From Polystyrenella longa (GTDB taxonomy: Bacteria > Planctomycetota > Planctomycetia > Planctomycetales > Planctomycetaceae), in the NCBI RefSeq assembly GCF_007750395.1, contig NZ_CP036281.1, positions 5,913,001 through 5,977,000 of the forward strand: DNA of 64,000 nt, written 5' to 3'. A program made the position numbers and the translations under genes. Positions 1 to 9,632 of the stretch are shown piece after piece. Each line of letters opens with the position of its first letter. Position 1 is the first letter of the stretch. The notes under the pieces are model-generated. The model did not search any database. It was not told where the DNA came from and saw nothing but the letters and a program-made list of their open reading frames with translations.

Positions 1-1
1 A

Positions 2-298
2 CCAAGTTGTCTGCACCCCACGATTCCGGTCGACGAACCCCTCATCTTTGATTTTTACGATACCTGGATGGAACGCTCATTGGGCGGATGCACCTATTAT
101 GTGGGTCACCCGGGAGGTAATAACTCGAGCTCCTTCCCGGTCAACGCCTATGAGGCGGAAAGCCGCAGGGCGGGACGATTCTTCAAAATGGGTCATCAAG
201 GTGGGAAGCGGCCCATGGTCCCCGAAGAACCAAACTCTCACTATCCCATGACGCTTGATCTCCGCCGCAATCGGAACAAGAATCAGAACCGGACGTAG
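2..298 (+). CDS. C-terminal end of a DUF2126-type transglutaminase-like protein (5' end outside window)
   Basis: The reading frame is open from the first bases of the window to a TAG at 296-298, giving about 98 residues without a start. The segment with DTWMERSLGGCTYYVGHPGG followed by FPVNAYEAESRRAGRFF matches, from memory, the conserved C-terminus of the large two-part proteins with an N-terminal transglutaminase-like domain and a DUF2126 region. In many bacteria these are encoded beside ATP-grasp/alpha-E proteins and a stand-alone transglutaminase, which is exactly the order of the next two genes, so an operon is likely. The family is thought to make or modify peptide-like compounds; its substrate is not known. 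The family assignment rests on this C-terminal block and on the neighbours. Confidence 0.8.
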   Translation, partial: PSCLHPTIPVDEPLIFDFYDTWMERSLGGCTYYVGHPGGNNSSSFPVNAYEAESRRAGRFFKMGHQGGKRPMVPEEPNSHYPMTLDLRRNRNKNQNRT

Positions 299-477
299 AA
301 CGCACCCCGTTCAGAAAGCGAGACATGCTTGAACACTTGGTATTGCGTCGCTACAACCCGTTACGCTTAAATGGTAAATATGCGGTTCTGCGGTTGAATG
401 CGATTCGATACTGAATGTCAGGGTATCGATTCATTTGAGGTTTCGCTCACTTCATTTCATGGGAAACAAAATCGCGC

Positions 478-3018
478 GTGTCGACTACTTCACCAGCTTC
501 GGCTAACAATGTGCTGCGAGATTATGCTCCACCCGAGCAGGTCTTCGACGAGTATATGCTTTCCTCTCGTCAACCACGGCCGCACGCCCAGAAGTTTCTA
601 CAAGCGATAAACAGTATCGGCCGTGAAGAATTCGATCTTCGATGGCAGCAGGTCCAGCGTTCTGTACAGGAAAACGATTTCGCGTATAGCGGATACATTG
701 GTGGTGAAGATCGTCCTCGTCCCTGGGAACTCGACGCACTCCCCCTGCTAATCACAGCTAAAGAGTGGAGTTCCGTTTCTGCTGCACTGGAACAACGGGC
801 TCGGTTACTCAACATGGTCCTGCAGGACCTCTATGGTGAGCAACGATTACTTAAAGATGGTGTCCTGCCGCCCGAACTGTTTTACTCGCATTCCGGTTTC
901 AAACGGGCTCTGCATCGGCACCAACCTGCCGATAGCTGCTTCCTCCATTTCTACGCCGCCGACCTGGCACGGTCCTCCGATGGTCAATGGTGGGTGCTGT
1001 CGGATCGTACCGAGGCCCCTTCGGGCGTCGGCTTTGCCCTGGAAAATCGCATCCTTGTCTCTCGCATGCTGCCCGAAGCGTTTCAACAATGCCGAGTTGA
1101 ACGGTTAGCACCTTTTTTCATTGCTGCAAGGAAGATGTTGCGAAACCTCGCCCCGCATCATACGGAGGACCCTCGCGTTGTACTACTAAGCAACGGACCG
1201 GCGAGCAACAACTATTTTGAAGATGCCTACCTCGCCCGTTATCTCGGATACACACTGGTGGAAGGGGGCGATCTGACGGTTCGAAATAATCAGGTCATGC
1301 TCAAGACTTTAGCGGGACTGTTGCCGGTCGATGTTATTTTACGTCGGCAGAACAGTAACGATTGCGACCCGCTCGAACTCGATCCTCATTCGGGTATCGG
1401 AATCGCTGGTCTCACTGAAGCAGTACGAGATGGAAACGTGGCCGTCGCGAATTCACTGGGAAGCGGATTGGTGGAATCGGTCGCCATTATGGCCTTCCTT
1501 CCACGATTGAGCCGTGCACTACTTGGCGAAGAATTATTGATTCCGGGTATCGCTTCCTGGTGGTGCGGGCAACCGCAGGAACTGGAATACGTACTGGACA
1601 ATCTGGAATCGTTGATTATCCAACCCGCCTTTCGCAGCCGCGGAAAAGATGGCCCGACGCGCAATGCGCTGGCGAAGATGTCGCGTAAAAAGCTCAAAGA
1701 AACACTGAAAGGCAATCCACACAGATATGTTGCTCAGGAGCAGGTTTGTCGTTCCAGCCTGCCCGTCTGGGAAGAACCCTGCAAACCAGCGTACCTTGCC
1801 ATTCGTGGTTTTGCCGTGGCCGAAAAAGACTCTTACCATGTGATGCCAGGGGCACTGGCAAGAACGTCTACTGCACTCGATCCATTGCAACTCTCCATTC
1901 GCAAAGGCGAGGGAAGCAAAGATACGTGGATTCTTTCCGACTCACCCGTAGAGCATGTGAGCCTGCTCGAACAACAGGGCCGCTCAACACCTCTGCGGCG
2001 AACGGGGGCCGAGTTGCCTTCGCGTGCGGCGGACAATCTGTTCTGGTTGGGACGTCAGTTGGAACGAGCCGATGCTTATGCCCGCGTGTTGAGGTGTGCC
2101 GTTGATAGGATCAGTGGTGAATCTCGATCAGCCAGCGATTTGGAAATACCCGTCTTAATTCGTTGCCTTGCTGATCAAGGACAGATTGAACCTGATTACG
2201 CAATCGATAAATTACGTGAGCAGTTGCCTTCGCTGGCAGTGGAACTCCCCAAATACGTGTTTGACAAATCTCAACCTTCCAGCCTGCGGTCGGTCGTGGA
2301 TGAACTTTTCCGTTTGGGATCAATCGTACGCGACCGGGTCTCGCTAGATACCTGGCGTACGATCCGTCGGATCGATAAACGCTTCCGCCCTGCCCGGTTT
2401 CGAGCGACGAATCTTTCGGATCTATCGGCATCAACAGACGAATTGATTACTGAGCTCGCCGCCTTCACCGGGATCGTCATGGAAAGCATGACCCGGACAC
2501 AGGCCTTCCGATTCCTGGAACTGGGGCGTCGACTCGAGCGATCGGTACAGATCGTGAGTCTCGTCAAGAACTTCTTCATTCCGCTACCCGAAGTACAGGT
2601 CCCCGTCTTTGAAACCTCGCTGGAAGTGGCCGACAGCATTATGACGTATCGATCCCGGTACCGCTCCAACCTGCAATTGCCAGCCGTGCTCGACTTATTG
2701 CTAACCGACGAGACCAATCCACGGTCGCTCCTGTTTCAGTTTGCAGAGCTTGCTGAACAGGTCGATCAGTTGCCTCGTAAACAGACATTGCCCGGTTACA
2801 CTTTGGAACAACGGCTCGCAATGGAATTGCTTCATTCGGTCCAGTTAATGGACATTGAACATGTCGCTGAAGTCCATGCTTTGGGAAATCATCAACCACT
2901 GGAACAGAGCATTCATTTCTGGGAAGAAAGCCTTCCCCGGTTGTCGGAAGCGATTTCCCACCGCTACCTGATTCATGCGACTCACTCCCATCAGTTGTCC
3001 GACATCAGCCCGCAATAA
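478..3018 (+). CDS. Circularly permuted ATP-grasp / alpha-E domain fusion protein
   Basis: This is an 846-residue cytoplasmic protein with a GTG start. Residues of roughly 75-490 resemble the circularly permuted ATP-grasp domain (DUF404/DUF407 type), for example YYLVLSNGP-like VVLLSNGPASNNYFEDAYLA and DVILRRQNSNDCDPLELDP. From about residue 510 the alpha-E domain (DUF403) begins with LPSRAADNLFWLGRQLERAD and runs to the end. In most genomes these two domains are separate neighbouring genes; here they are fused. ATP-grasp enzymes ligate carboxylates to amines using ATP, and the family has been predicted to act with transglutaminase-like peptidases on peptide tags or small peptides. It sits between the DUF2126-type protein and a transglutaminase, supporting one pathway. 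The exact product is unknown. Confidence 0.88.
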   Translation: MSTTSPASANNVLRDYAPPEQVFDEYMLSSRQPRPHAQKFLQAINSIGREEFDLRWQQVQRSVQENDFAYSGYIGGEDRPRPWELDALPLLITAKEWSSVSAALEQRARLLNMVLQDLYGEQRLLKDGVLPPELFYSHSGFKRALHRHQPADSCFLHFYAADLARSSDGQWWVLSDRTEAPSGVGFALENRILVSRMLPEAFQQCRVERLAPFFIAARKMLRNLAPHHTEDPRVVLLSNGPASNNYFEDAYLARYLGYTLVEGGDLTVRNNQVMLKTLAGLLPVDVILRRQNSNDCDPLELDPHSGIGIAGLTEAVRDGNVAVANSLGSGLVESVAIMAFLPRLSRALLGEELLIPGIASWWCGQPQELEYVLDNLESLIIQPAFRSRGKDGPTRNALAKMSRKKLKETLKGNPHRYVAQEQVCRSSLPVWEEPCKPAYLAIRGFAVAEKDSYHVMPGALARTSTALDPLQLSIRKGEGSKDTWILSDSPVEHVSLLEQQGRSTPLRRTGAELPSRAADNLFWLGRQLERADAYARVLRCAVDRISGESRSASDLEIPVLIRCLADQGQIEPDYAIDKLREQLPSLAVELPKYVFDKSQPSSLRSVVDELFRLGSIVRDRVSLDTWRTIRRIDKRFRPARFRATNLSDLSASTDELITELAAFTGIVMESMTRTQAFRFLELGRRLERSVQIVSLVKNFFIPLPEVQVPVFETSLEVADSIMTYRSRYRSNLQLPAVLDLLLTDETNPRSLLFQFAELAEQVDQLPRKQTLPGYTLEQRLAMELLHSVQLMDIEHVAEVHALGNHQPLEQSIHFWEESLPRLSEAISHRYLIHATHSHQLSDISPQ

Positions 3019-3069
3019 GTATTCAAACATAATAATTCAGAAGTTAATAAACAGTAGCGAAATAACATC

Positions 3070-3963
3070 GTGAAATACCGCATCACTCATAGTACCCGAT
3101 ACCAATATTCGCAGGCGGTGCCGGTCTGTCATAACCTGGTACATCTCTGCCCTCGAGAGTTACCGAGTCAGAGTCGGGATTCTTTTGCGCTGTTAATTCA
3201 TCCCGAACCAACACGGGTGACGACGCGCCAGGATTATTTTGGGAATGATGTCTCTCTTTTTTCCATCGATCATCCCCATTCTGGAATGACGGTGACCTCG
3301 CTCAGCGAAATGACTGTCACCGCCCGTCCGGTCATCGATCCGAAGAAAACGGCCCCTTGGGAAAAAGTGGCCGCTGAAACGAAATCGGCAGCGACAGACG
3401 AAGCACTGGATGCGTACCAGTTCGTCTTTGATTCGATCGGAGTGAAACGGGTTCCGGAACTGCTTGAGTATGTACAGGCTTCCTTTTCCGCAGGACGTCC
3501 CATCCTGGCGGGAGTGCTGGAGCTGACGGAACGAATTAACAAAGAGTTCCGCTACGATCCCCGAGCGACAACGGTGCATACCGAGGTCCGTGAGGTTTTT
3601 GAAAACCGCCACGGTGTCTGTCAGGACTTCGCCCATCTGCAGATCGGTTGCCTGCGAACGCTCGGAATCGCCGCCCGATACGTCAGTGGCTACTTGCGAA
3701 CCCTTCCCCCTCCCGGCAAACCTCGGTTAGTCGGAGCCGATGCTTCCCATGCCTGGCTGTCCGTATATTGTGGCGAAGCAGGCTGGATCGATGTTGATCC
3801 GACGAACAACTTGCTGGTTTCCAGTGACCATGTTTCGGTCGCCTGGGGTCGCGATTACTTCGACGTCTGCCCGATTCAAGGGACAATTGTCGGCGGCGGA
3901 CAACACAGCATGACGATTTCCGTCGATGTCGCTCCCATCGCGGACGAGCCTGTTCTTACTTGA
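3070..3963 (+). CDS. Transglutaminase-like cysteine protease family protein
   Basis: A 297-residue protein with a GTG start, 51 bp after the ATP-grasp/alpha-E gene. Residues 1-85 form the bacterial transglutaminase-like N-terminal domain. The core domain follows, with the catalytic triad visible as Cys184 in HGVCQDFAHLQIG, His227 in ASHAWLSVYCGEAGW and Asp243 in DVDPTNN. Bacterial members are mostly thought to be peptidases or amide-forming enzymes rather than true protein cross-linkers. Absence of a signal peptide suggests a cytoplasmic role. Third member of the DUF2126/ATP-grasp/alpha-E/transglutaminase cluster, which seems to end here because the following 500 bp hold no gene on this strand. 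Confidence 0.9.
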   Translation: MKYRITHSTRYQYSQAVPVCHNLVHLCPRELPSQSRDSFALLIHPEPTRVTTRQDYFGNDVSLFSIDHPHSGMTVTSLSEMTVTARPVIDPKKTAPWEKVAAETKSAATDEALDAYQFVFDSIGVKRVPELLEYVQASFSAGRPILAGVLELTERINKEFRYDPRATTVHTEVREVFENRHGVCQDFAHLQIGCLRTLGIAARYVSGYLRTLPPPGKPRLVGADASHAWLSVYCGEAGWIDVDPTNNLLVSSDHVSVAWGRDYFDVCPIQGTIVGGGQHSMTISVDVAPIADEPVLT

Positions 3964-4470
3964 TTCATCGCAGCCAGGTTTCCAGTCAGCAATAGTACTG
4001 AATTTGGTCGAACTTTCTCCCCCGCTGGTTTCGTATAGCTATGTAGGGGGACTCATCTGCCTATAATTTCAGTAATTAGGTGAGTTTGAGCAGTCTGCGA
4101 CTCCTCTCTTAATTGGCTATTGCTCCACATCTTACTTGCATAATCGGAACAGATTGCCCTGTAGGCACTTAAGCTCCAAACTTATTGCGTCGTCGCTCTT
4201 TGAGTTTACCAGACGATCAGCTAATATTCATAAAGTTGAACAATAGTTGGAATGTCCAGCGTAAGCGACCTCTAAGGGAAAACCCTGAAATATCGAGCGA
4301 AAGCGGGAATAGATTGTCCCGATTTCATCGAGTCATACTCTCCCTCCCGATTGCCTGGCTCAGTTTGTCTTTGATTGTTTCCGCAAAGTCCCTCCCTGGA
4401 AATGATCTGTTCTCCCAAATTTTCAAACTCTTAGAATCGAACGAAATTCGATAAGGAAATTCGTACGCCT
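3964..4470. other. Intergenic region before the DtxR-type regulator, no gene seen
   Basis: About 500 bp with no convincing coding sequence. An 89-codon open frame at 4185-4454 lacks a ribosome binding site and has a composition unlike a real protein. The region must hold the promoter of the metalloregulator gene that starts at 4471. No clear operator palindrome was found by eye. Confidence 0.5.
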
Positions 4471-5172
4471 ATGCCATCCCAACAGAGGCACCGCAAATTA
4501 AGCCATGCGGTGGAAAACTATTTAAAAGCCATTTTGCAGATCGGAAATCGCTCCGGTAATGAATGGGTTTCTACCGGCGCTCTTGCCGAGGAACTCAGTC
4601 TTTCGCCTGGTACAGTGACCAGTATGCTGAAAACGCTGGATGAGTCGAAGACGGAAATTCTCGTCGAATACAAACCTTACGAAGGCGTACGGTTGACCGA
4701 CGAGGGGAATCGAACCGCCTTGATCATGCTACGCCGTCACCGGTTGATTGAACTCTTTCTGACACAGACGCTTGGACTGAGCTGGGATAAAATCCACGAA
4801 GAAGCAGAGAATATGGAGCATGCCGTTTCAGACGAGTTGATCGATCGCATCGACGAGTACCTCGGCCATCCCGATTCTGACCCGCACGGGGATCCCATTC
4901 CCAGTCCGGAGGGGAAATTACGGGGCGAGAATTTGGAAATGGTCAGTTTGGGTTCCTTACCACTGGGATCCCGGTTCCGTCTCACCCGGGTGACGAACCA
5001 ATCGCCCGAGTTTCTTCGCTATCTCACCAAAAGTGGAATCGAACTGGGTGTCGAAGGAGAGATTCTGGAAACGAACCCGGATGCGGGAATTCTCTCGCTG
5101 AAACATGAGCAACAGACGGTGGTTCTAGGCTTCGTTAATGCCGAAAGCCTACTTGTCCAGCGTTTGGATTGA
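4471..5172 (+). CDS. DtxR/MntR-family metal-dependent transcriptional regulator
   Basis: A 233-residue regulator in the DtxR/MntR layout: an N-terminal winged helix (residues 10-75, with LAEELSLSPGTVTSMLKTL as recognition region), a dimerisation and metal-binding domain (75-145), and a C-terminal FeoA/SH3-like domain (about 155-233). Likely metal ligands are His90, Glu113, Glu116 and His117. Glu113 stands where DtxR has Cys102 and where MntR has a glutamate, which points to manganese sensing. Against this, the N-terminal ligand position (Met10 in DtxR, Asp8 in MntR) is Asn16, so the metal is uncertain. No manganese or iron transporter gene lies beside it, so its targets are elsewhere or it acts on its own promoter. 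Confidence 0.88.
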   Translation: MPSQQRHRKLSHAVENYLKAILQIGNRSGNEWVSTGALAEELSLSPGTVTSMLKTLDESKTEILVEYKPYEGVRLTDEGNRTALIMLRRHRLIELFLTQTLGLSWDKIHEEAENMEHAVSDELIDRIDEYLGHPDSDPHGDPIPSPEGKLRGENLEMVSLGSLPLGSRFRLTRVTNQSPEFLRYLTKSGIELGVEGEILETNPDAGILSLKHEQQTVVLGFVNAESLLVQRLD

Positions 5173-5458
5173 TAGTTTTTGGTCTCGCTATTGTCCGATT
5201 GATTCAATTTGTTCCTGATGTAGCATCATTTCTATGCCTATAATGTCCAGTAAGGTATCTCCCTGCACTGTGACGGCTAATCTCAAGTGAGCCCGATCCT
5301 CCATGGCGGCGGATCGAAGTTCTTTTTGCTCACCCTGCTGGCGAGATTCTCTTCGCCCCTCCCGTAGTAACTCCACTTTCAGTTCTGGTACGCCCTTGCG
5401 ATATAGCCAGGCCGTTTCCGTAGTGAACATCGACATCATTTCATTGAAGGAGAAGACA

Positions 5459-6007
5459 ATGCGATCTTTCGTATTAAGTGTGTTTTGCTTAATGGGTTTG
5501 GGGATAGTCGTCATGGCTCAGCAACAGAAAGAGCCCTCTGAGCCAGTGCCAAACAATGTCTCCGGAATCGCCGATTCAATTGAAGTCAAAGTCGTCGGCA
5601 CATTATCAACTGGGGCAGTCGCCATCGGAGGCGAAACCACAGGCATCACCATCAAATCGGGAAATATCACCTGGGAGATCGATTTCAGCCAGGCTCCGGA
5701 ACTCCAGGAACTGGCGATAAAGCTGGTCAAGGCCAAGGTTCAACTGGAAGGAGAACTGGTCCGTCGCTCCGGTACCGAAGTCGCGAACAGAGATACTGTT
5801 GTCGCCCGTTCGATGAACTCCCTCACTATGCCTAAACCGGGACAGGATGAACGGATCATTCGGAATCAATCGAAGTCCAACAACGACCCTGTGATTCGGA
5901 ATACACCTGCAGGAACGCGCCCGAAATCGCCCAATCTACCTGTCTTGAAAAGAGGTTTGGATAACCAGACGGAAGTTCCCGCCAACCCCTCTCCGTTTGG
6001 GAATTGA
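5459..6007 (+). CDS. Secreted hypothetical protein
   Basis: A 182-residue protein. I chose the ATG at 5459 over an earlier in-frame start because AAGGAGAAGACA lies just upstream and the protein then opens with a clear signal peptide (MRSFVLSVFCLMGLGIVVMA). The mature part, about residues 30-110, contains VKVVGTLSTGAVAIGGETTG and a run ELAIKLVKAKVQLEGELVRR, which looks like a compact beta-rich domain. The tail is rich in Asn, Pro and Arg and probably disordered. I do not recognise the family. The sequence suggests a periplasmic or surface location; its function is unknown. Confidence 0.7.
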   Translation: MRSFVLSVFCLMGLGIVVMAQQQKEPSEPVPNNVSGIADSIEVKVVGTLSTGAVAIGGETTGITIKSGNITWEIDFSQAPELQELAIKLVKAKVQLEGELVRRSGTEVANRDTVVARSMNSLTMPKPGQDERIIRNQSKSNNDPVIRNTPAGTRPKSPNLPVLKRGLDNQTEVPANPSPFGN

Positions 6008-6354
6008 TCTTGCTCTGAATTGGGATTCTGTCTACCTTTCCCGCCTCTCTCCAGGTCGAAAGACCTAACCAACAGACAAAATCCGTACTCGATTACCACC
6101 CGACAGGGATGTCGGACTGATCTCTGTACGTCGGCATTACTCCTCTCTCTCTACTCTCGGTAATGCCCAAACCCTGATTGTGCCTGATTATAAGTAGTTC
6201 CGATTGCACTCTTCAAAAGTGTCACGCGGAGCTGCTGTTGATGGTGCGCAGAAACAGATTAGTACATACCTCAGGTGATCACTTTCACTTCCTTGCGAAG
6301 TAAAGGTTGTCCCCATGAATTGTTGAATCGTTTCTGAACTGTGTTCCCGGGGAC
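6008..6354. other. Intergenic region with one weak hairpin
   Basis: About 350 bp without a supported gene. An 8-bp inverted repeat (GGCATTAC at 6133-6140, GTAATGCC at 6160-6167) encloses a pyrimidine-rich loop of 19 bases. It is not followed by a T run, so it is a poor terminator candidate and its role is open. Confidence 0.4.
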
Positions 6355-7257
6355 ATGATGTTACGACTGGGAATAGTCGATTTTGATTCCTCACATTCGA
6401 TCGAATTCACTCGCCGCCTGAACCAGGTTGGAGTTTCGCGCGATCAATGGGTGGAAGGTGCGCGCATCGTCGCGGGCTGGCCGGGAGATTCCCGCATGGC
6501 GCCCGAACGCATTGCCCACTTCCGTCCTCAGATCGAAGCGTGCGGCGTGACTGTGGTCGAATCGCCCGAAGCATTGCTACAGGAACAACTCGACGGCATT
6601 CTCATCCTCTCGCTGTCTGGTCAACGCCATGGGGAACGGGCACTCCCCTTTCTTGAAGCGGGAATACCCACGTACGTCGACAAACCGTTCACCTGTGCCG
6701 TCGATGACGCCCAACAGATGCTCGCCCTTGCTGAGAAAACAAACACGCTTTTGTTCAGCTCGTCCGGTTTACGATTCACAGAGGACGTAACCCATTTCCA
6801 GTCACAGCAGAACCGCTACGGAGCCTTGCTCGGTTGTCTGTGCTTTGGTCCAGCCAAACGAGCCGAGGGCAACCCGGGGCTGTTCCACTATGGCATTCAC
6901 ACCACCGAGCTACTGTTCACATTGATGGGCCCGGGCTGTATTGAAGTTCGCACCCATTTCCAACCCGATTGTGAACTGGTCACCGCCCAATGGCAGGACG
7001 ACCGTCTGGCGACGTTGCGGGGAAACCGCAGCGGTAGCACAGCGTATGGATTTGTCGCTTTTTGTGAAGAAGGCGTGATTCCCGTTTCCGTTTCGACTCG
7101 CACTGCTTATCGCAATCTGTGTGAGCAGATCGTCCTCGCTTTTGAAACAAACACGGCTCCTGTTCCTCCTTCGACCACATTGGAGATTGTCCGATTCATT
7201 TCGGCCAGTCTCGAAAGTGAACAACACCACGGGAAACCGATCGCGCTCGCCGCGTAA
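6355..7257 (+). CDS. Gfo/Idh/MocA-family oxidoreductase
   Basis: A 300-residue protein with the shape of an NAD(P)-dependent sugar or inositol dehydrogenase. The N-terminal Rossmann segment LRLGIVDFDSSHS is unusual because the glycine-rich GxGxxG loop is replaced by D-F-D-S-S. The mid-domain carries DGILILSLSGQRHGERALPF followed by GIPTYVDKPFT, the position of the conserved EKP motif, here DKP. A C-terminal alpha/beta domain follows with HYGIHTTELLFTLMGPG. Two adjacent ATG codons could start it. Planctomycetes carry many such paralogues. The weak dinucleotide-binding loop leaves open whether it still uses NAD(P); its substrate cannot be inferred. Confidence 0.8.
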   Translation: MMLRLGIVDFDSSHSIEFTRRLNQVGVSRDQWVEGARIVAGWPGDSRMAPERIAHFRPQIEACGVTVVESPEALLQEQLDGILILSLSGQRHGERALPFLEAGIPTYVDKPFTCAVDDAQQMLALAEKTNTLLFSSSGLRFTEDVTHFQSQQNRYGALLGCLCFGPAKRAEGNPGLFHYGIHTTELLFTLMGPGCIEVRTHFQPDCELVTAQWQDDRLATLRGNRSGSTAYGFVAFCEEGVIPVSVSTRTAYRNLCEQIVLAFETNTAPVPPSTTLEIVRFISASLESEQHHGKPIALAA

Positions 7258-7312
7258 ATCCTTCAATTAATTCGTTTAGTAAATTCAGACCAACTATAAA
7301 TCAGGCAGAACT

Positions 7313-8191
7313 ATGACTGCATTATCAACATTGAAATATTCCGTCCGCACGACCTGCCCCCGCAACATGATCTCGTGGGGAACCGGCCTGTTGTGGATGC
7401 TGCCCGTATGCTGGCTGCTCTGTGCCTTCGGCGGCGCGAGTTCAGCCGAGGCGCAGGAATTTTCCATGTATACCAAGGTCTACGACGACAGCCTGCTCGA
7501 TCGCCCTGTGGTTAGTCGGAGCCTGACGATGTTCCATGCTGGAGAAGTCTATGACTATCTGGACGGTGTGGGGGAAGTCATCATCATGCAACCGATCCGC
7601 AAGAAGTTCGTCATTCTCAATTTGCGATCCGAAATCCAAACCGAAATCAGTTTCGCTGAGATCGAAAATATGTTGCAGATGGCCGACGACGAAACGACGA
7701 ACTTCCTCAAGAAGCTGGCGAACGAACCCCATGACGAGCAGCTCTATCGCCGCATTCGCTTTTACCAGGAACCTCACTTTTCGCGATCGGTCGACGTCCA
7801 GGAAAAACAACTGAAGTTAACCAGTCCGTACCTGACGTACTCCGTGAATTTTCATAACGATCGACCTGAAGAATACGTGCGGAAGTATCTCGACTTCGCC
7901 GACTGGGTCAAAAAGCTGAACTACGTCCGCCACCCGATAGATACCTCTTACCGAGCCCGGGTGGAATTGAATAACCGCATGCGGTCCATCCAGGCCCTGC
8001 CATTGACGATTCAATTAACCGCCAACACGGGGGCCGGGGAAGTCAAACTGCGATCAGAACATCACATTGACTGGAAGCTGAACCAGATGCACAAAGAAAA
8101 GATCAACCTGTGGAACCAAAAGATCAAATCGAACGAAACCCGTAGTATTTCCATCGCGCAGTATCAACAGAATCTGCACGCACAACGGTAG
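7313..8191 (+). CDS. Exported hypothetical protein, probably planctomycete-specific
   Basis: A 292-residue protein with a long N-terminal region: about 20 polar residues, then a hydrophobic stretch (GLLWMLPVCWLLCAFGGASS) and a likely cleavage near AEAQ, so it is probably exported. The mature domain contains HAGEVYDYLDGVGEVIIMQP, RRIRFYQEPHFSRSVD and many charged residues toward the C-terminus. No known enzymatic motif is visible. It starts 55 bp after the oxidoreductase gene on the same strand, so co-transcription is possible but the pairing does not suggest a function. Confidence 0.75.
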   Translation: MTALSTLKYSVRTTCPRNMISWGTGLLWMLPVCWLLCAFGGASSAEAQEFSMYTKVYDDSLLDRPVVSRSLTMFHAGEVYDYLDGVGEVIIMQPIRKKFVILNLRSEIQTEISFAEIENMLQMADDETTNFLKKLANEPHDEQLYRRIRFYQEPHFSRSVDVQEKQLKLTSPYLTYSVNFHNDRPEEYVRKYLDFADWVKKLNYVRHPIDTSYRARVELNNRMRSIQALPLTIQLTANTGAGEVKLRSEHHIDWKLNQMHKEKINLWNQKIKSNETRSISIAQYQQNLHAQR

Positions 8192-8242
8192 GTGCCACCC
8201 GGTTGAACGACTCTGCTGGTATACTTGAACAGATCGCGTTGA

Positions 8243-9202
8243 TCAAATTTTCTCGCTGTTGTCTTTCGTGTCTTCCTGTCGCATCGCGTGCAGAGAACCT
8301 TCCCGGTATGCTTCCGCCATTGCGAGGGGAATCTCGGCTTCGGCCAGCACGACCTTCGCCCGGTTTTCCTGGGTGAGCGCTTTCATGGCCTGTTCATCGG
8401 CAACCGCCATGGCACGGCGTTCTTCCGCCTTGGCCCGGGCAATTCGCTTCTGAGCTTCGGCCTGGTCCGCCTGCAATCGTGCGTCAACGTTGTCTCCCAC
8501 ATCGATATCAGCGATATCGATGGAAACAATTTCGTAAGCAGTCTGCGAGTCGAGCCCCTTGGCCAGCACTGCTTTCGCAATCACGGTCGGGTTGGCAAGC
8601 ACATCGTTGTGAGTCTTGGAGGATCCAATCGCCGAGACGATTCCTTCACCCACGCGGGCGATGACGGTGTCTTCCGTAGCTCCGCCCACAAGTTGACTCA
8701 GATTGGTACGCACCGTCACGCGGGCACGGGCTTTCAGTTGAATTCCATTTTTAGCAACGCCGTCCAGCGTGTTGCGACCGAACCGGGGATTGGGACAATC
8801 AATGACTTTCGGATCGACCGAGGTGTGAACCGCTTCGACGATATCACGACCGGCCAGATCGATTGCAGCGGCCGTATCCCAGTCGAGTTCAATCCGGGCT
8901 CGCTGCGCGGCAATCAACGCCCGCACTACACGGTCAACATTTCCGCCTGCCAGATAGTGGGCGACCAGTAGCTTCGTCGGAATATTCTGAATCGCCGACT
9001 GGCTGATCATAATCCGGGAATCGACAATCGCATGGGGATCCACTTTCTGTAGCGACATCAGAATGATCTCAAAGATTCCGACACCCGCTCGGGAGAACTG
9101 GGCTTGTAGCCACAGCTTGAAAAAACGAGCAAACAGGAAAACGAGAATCAACACGATGAGGGCCGCCATCGCGATTCCGCCGTACAGCAAAATGTCTTCC
9201 AT
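8243..9202 (-). CDS. floA: Flotillin-like protein FloA
   Basis: A 319-residue protein with one N-terminal membrane segment (residues 7-27, [19 protein letters not shown]) followed by an SPFH/flotillin-type domain and a heptad-rich tail with [20 protein letters not shown]. The sequence resembles the UPF0365/FloA family, including [17 protein letters not shown] and [20 protein letters not shown]. FloA organises functional membrane microdomains and affects membrane fluidity and protein assembly. Length is as usual for the family. In Bacillus the gene follows yqeZ (an NfeD protein); no NfeD gene is next to it here. Confidence 0.93.
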   Translation of the reverse strand: MEDILLYGGIAMAALIVLILVFLFARFFKLWLQAQFSRAGVGIFEIILMSLQKVDPHAIVDSRIMISQSAIQNIPTKLLVAHYLAGGNVDRVVRALIAAQRARIELDWDTAAAIDLAGRDIVEAVHTSVDPKVIDCPNPRFGRNTLDGVAKNGIQLKARARVTVRTNLSQLVGGATEDTVIARVGEGIVSAIGSSKTHNDVLANPTVIAKAVLAKGLDSQTAYEIVSIDIADIDVGDNVDARLQADQAEAQKRIARAKAEERRAMAVADEQAMKALTQENRAKVVLAEAEIPLAMAEAYREGSLHAMRQEDTKDNSEKI

Positions 9203-9632
9203 CAGTTAGTTCTCTTTTCAGTTCTGGTCAGCGGGAGAGATTGGCAGGCAACAGTGGCGCTTCCTCTTATATGTTCAGGAAGTGGGCCACACTGTTACGT
9301 GTCACCCTGCACTGTTACTCCGGATACCGACTTTAACAGCCTAGCGGGTAACACGATACAGATGGACCTCTATTCTAGGGAATCCCCCACCGTTTTCAAA
9401 CGATAAACAAATTCTCGCCGGTCGCATTTCCCGGATCGTCCCTTCCGCTGCATACCCGTGCGTCCCCTGAAAATGGTGGTCTGACTGGTTTCTTTCGTGC
9501 TACAGTATCGTGCCAACACCTCTTAATCCCGCTTTTAACCCTCTCTTCGACCAGCCGCGTCGACCGAAACGGCTCCCGTTTCATCACTCGGGAGCAGGAA
9601 CTCGCGAAATCAATTTTTCGGATTTGAACACC
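9203..9632. other. Divergent intergenic region between floA and an exported protein gene
   Basis: About 430 bp that must contain promoters for both flanking genes. The nonamer CACTGTTAC appears twice about 20 bp apart near 9285-9320, but no other structure was apparent. No gene is supported. Confidence 0.4.

Noticed and set aside
4185-4454. 89-codon plus-strand frame upstream of the DtxR-type gene
   Set aside because: It has no ribosome binding site and its composition is not protein-like.
5188-5514. Minus-strand 108-codon frame
   Set aside because: It overlaps the start and ribosome binding site of the well-supported exported protein gene at 5459 and has no recognised family.
6133-6167. 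Terminator after the exported protein gene
   Set aside because: The stem is short, the loop long and there is no T run.
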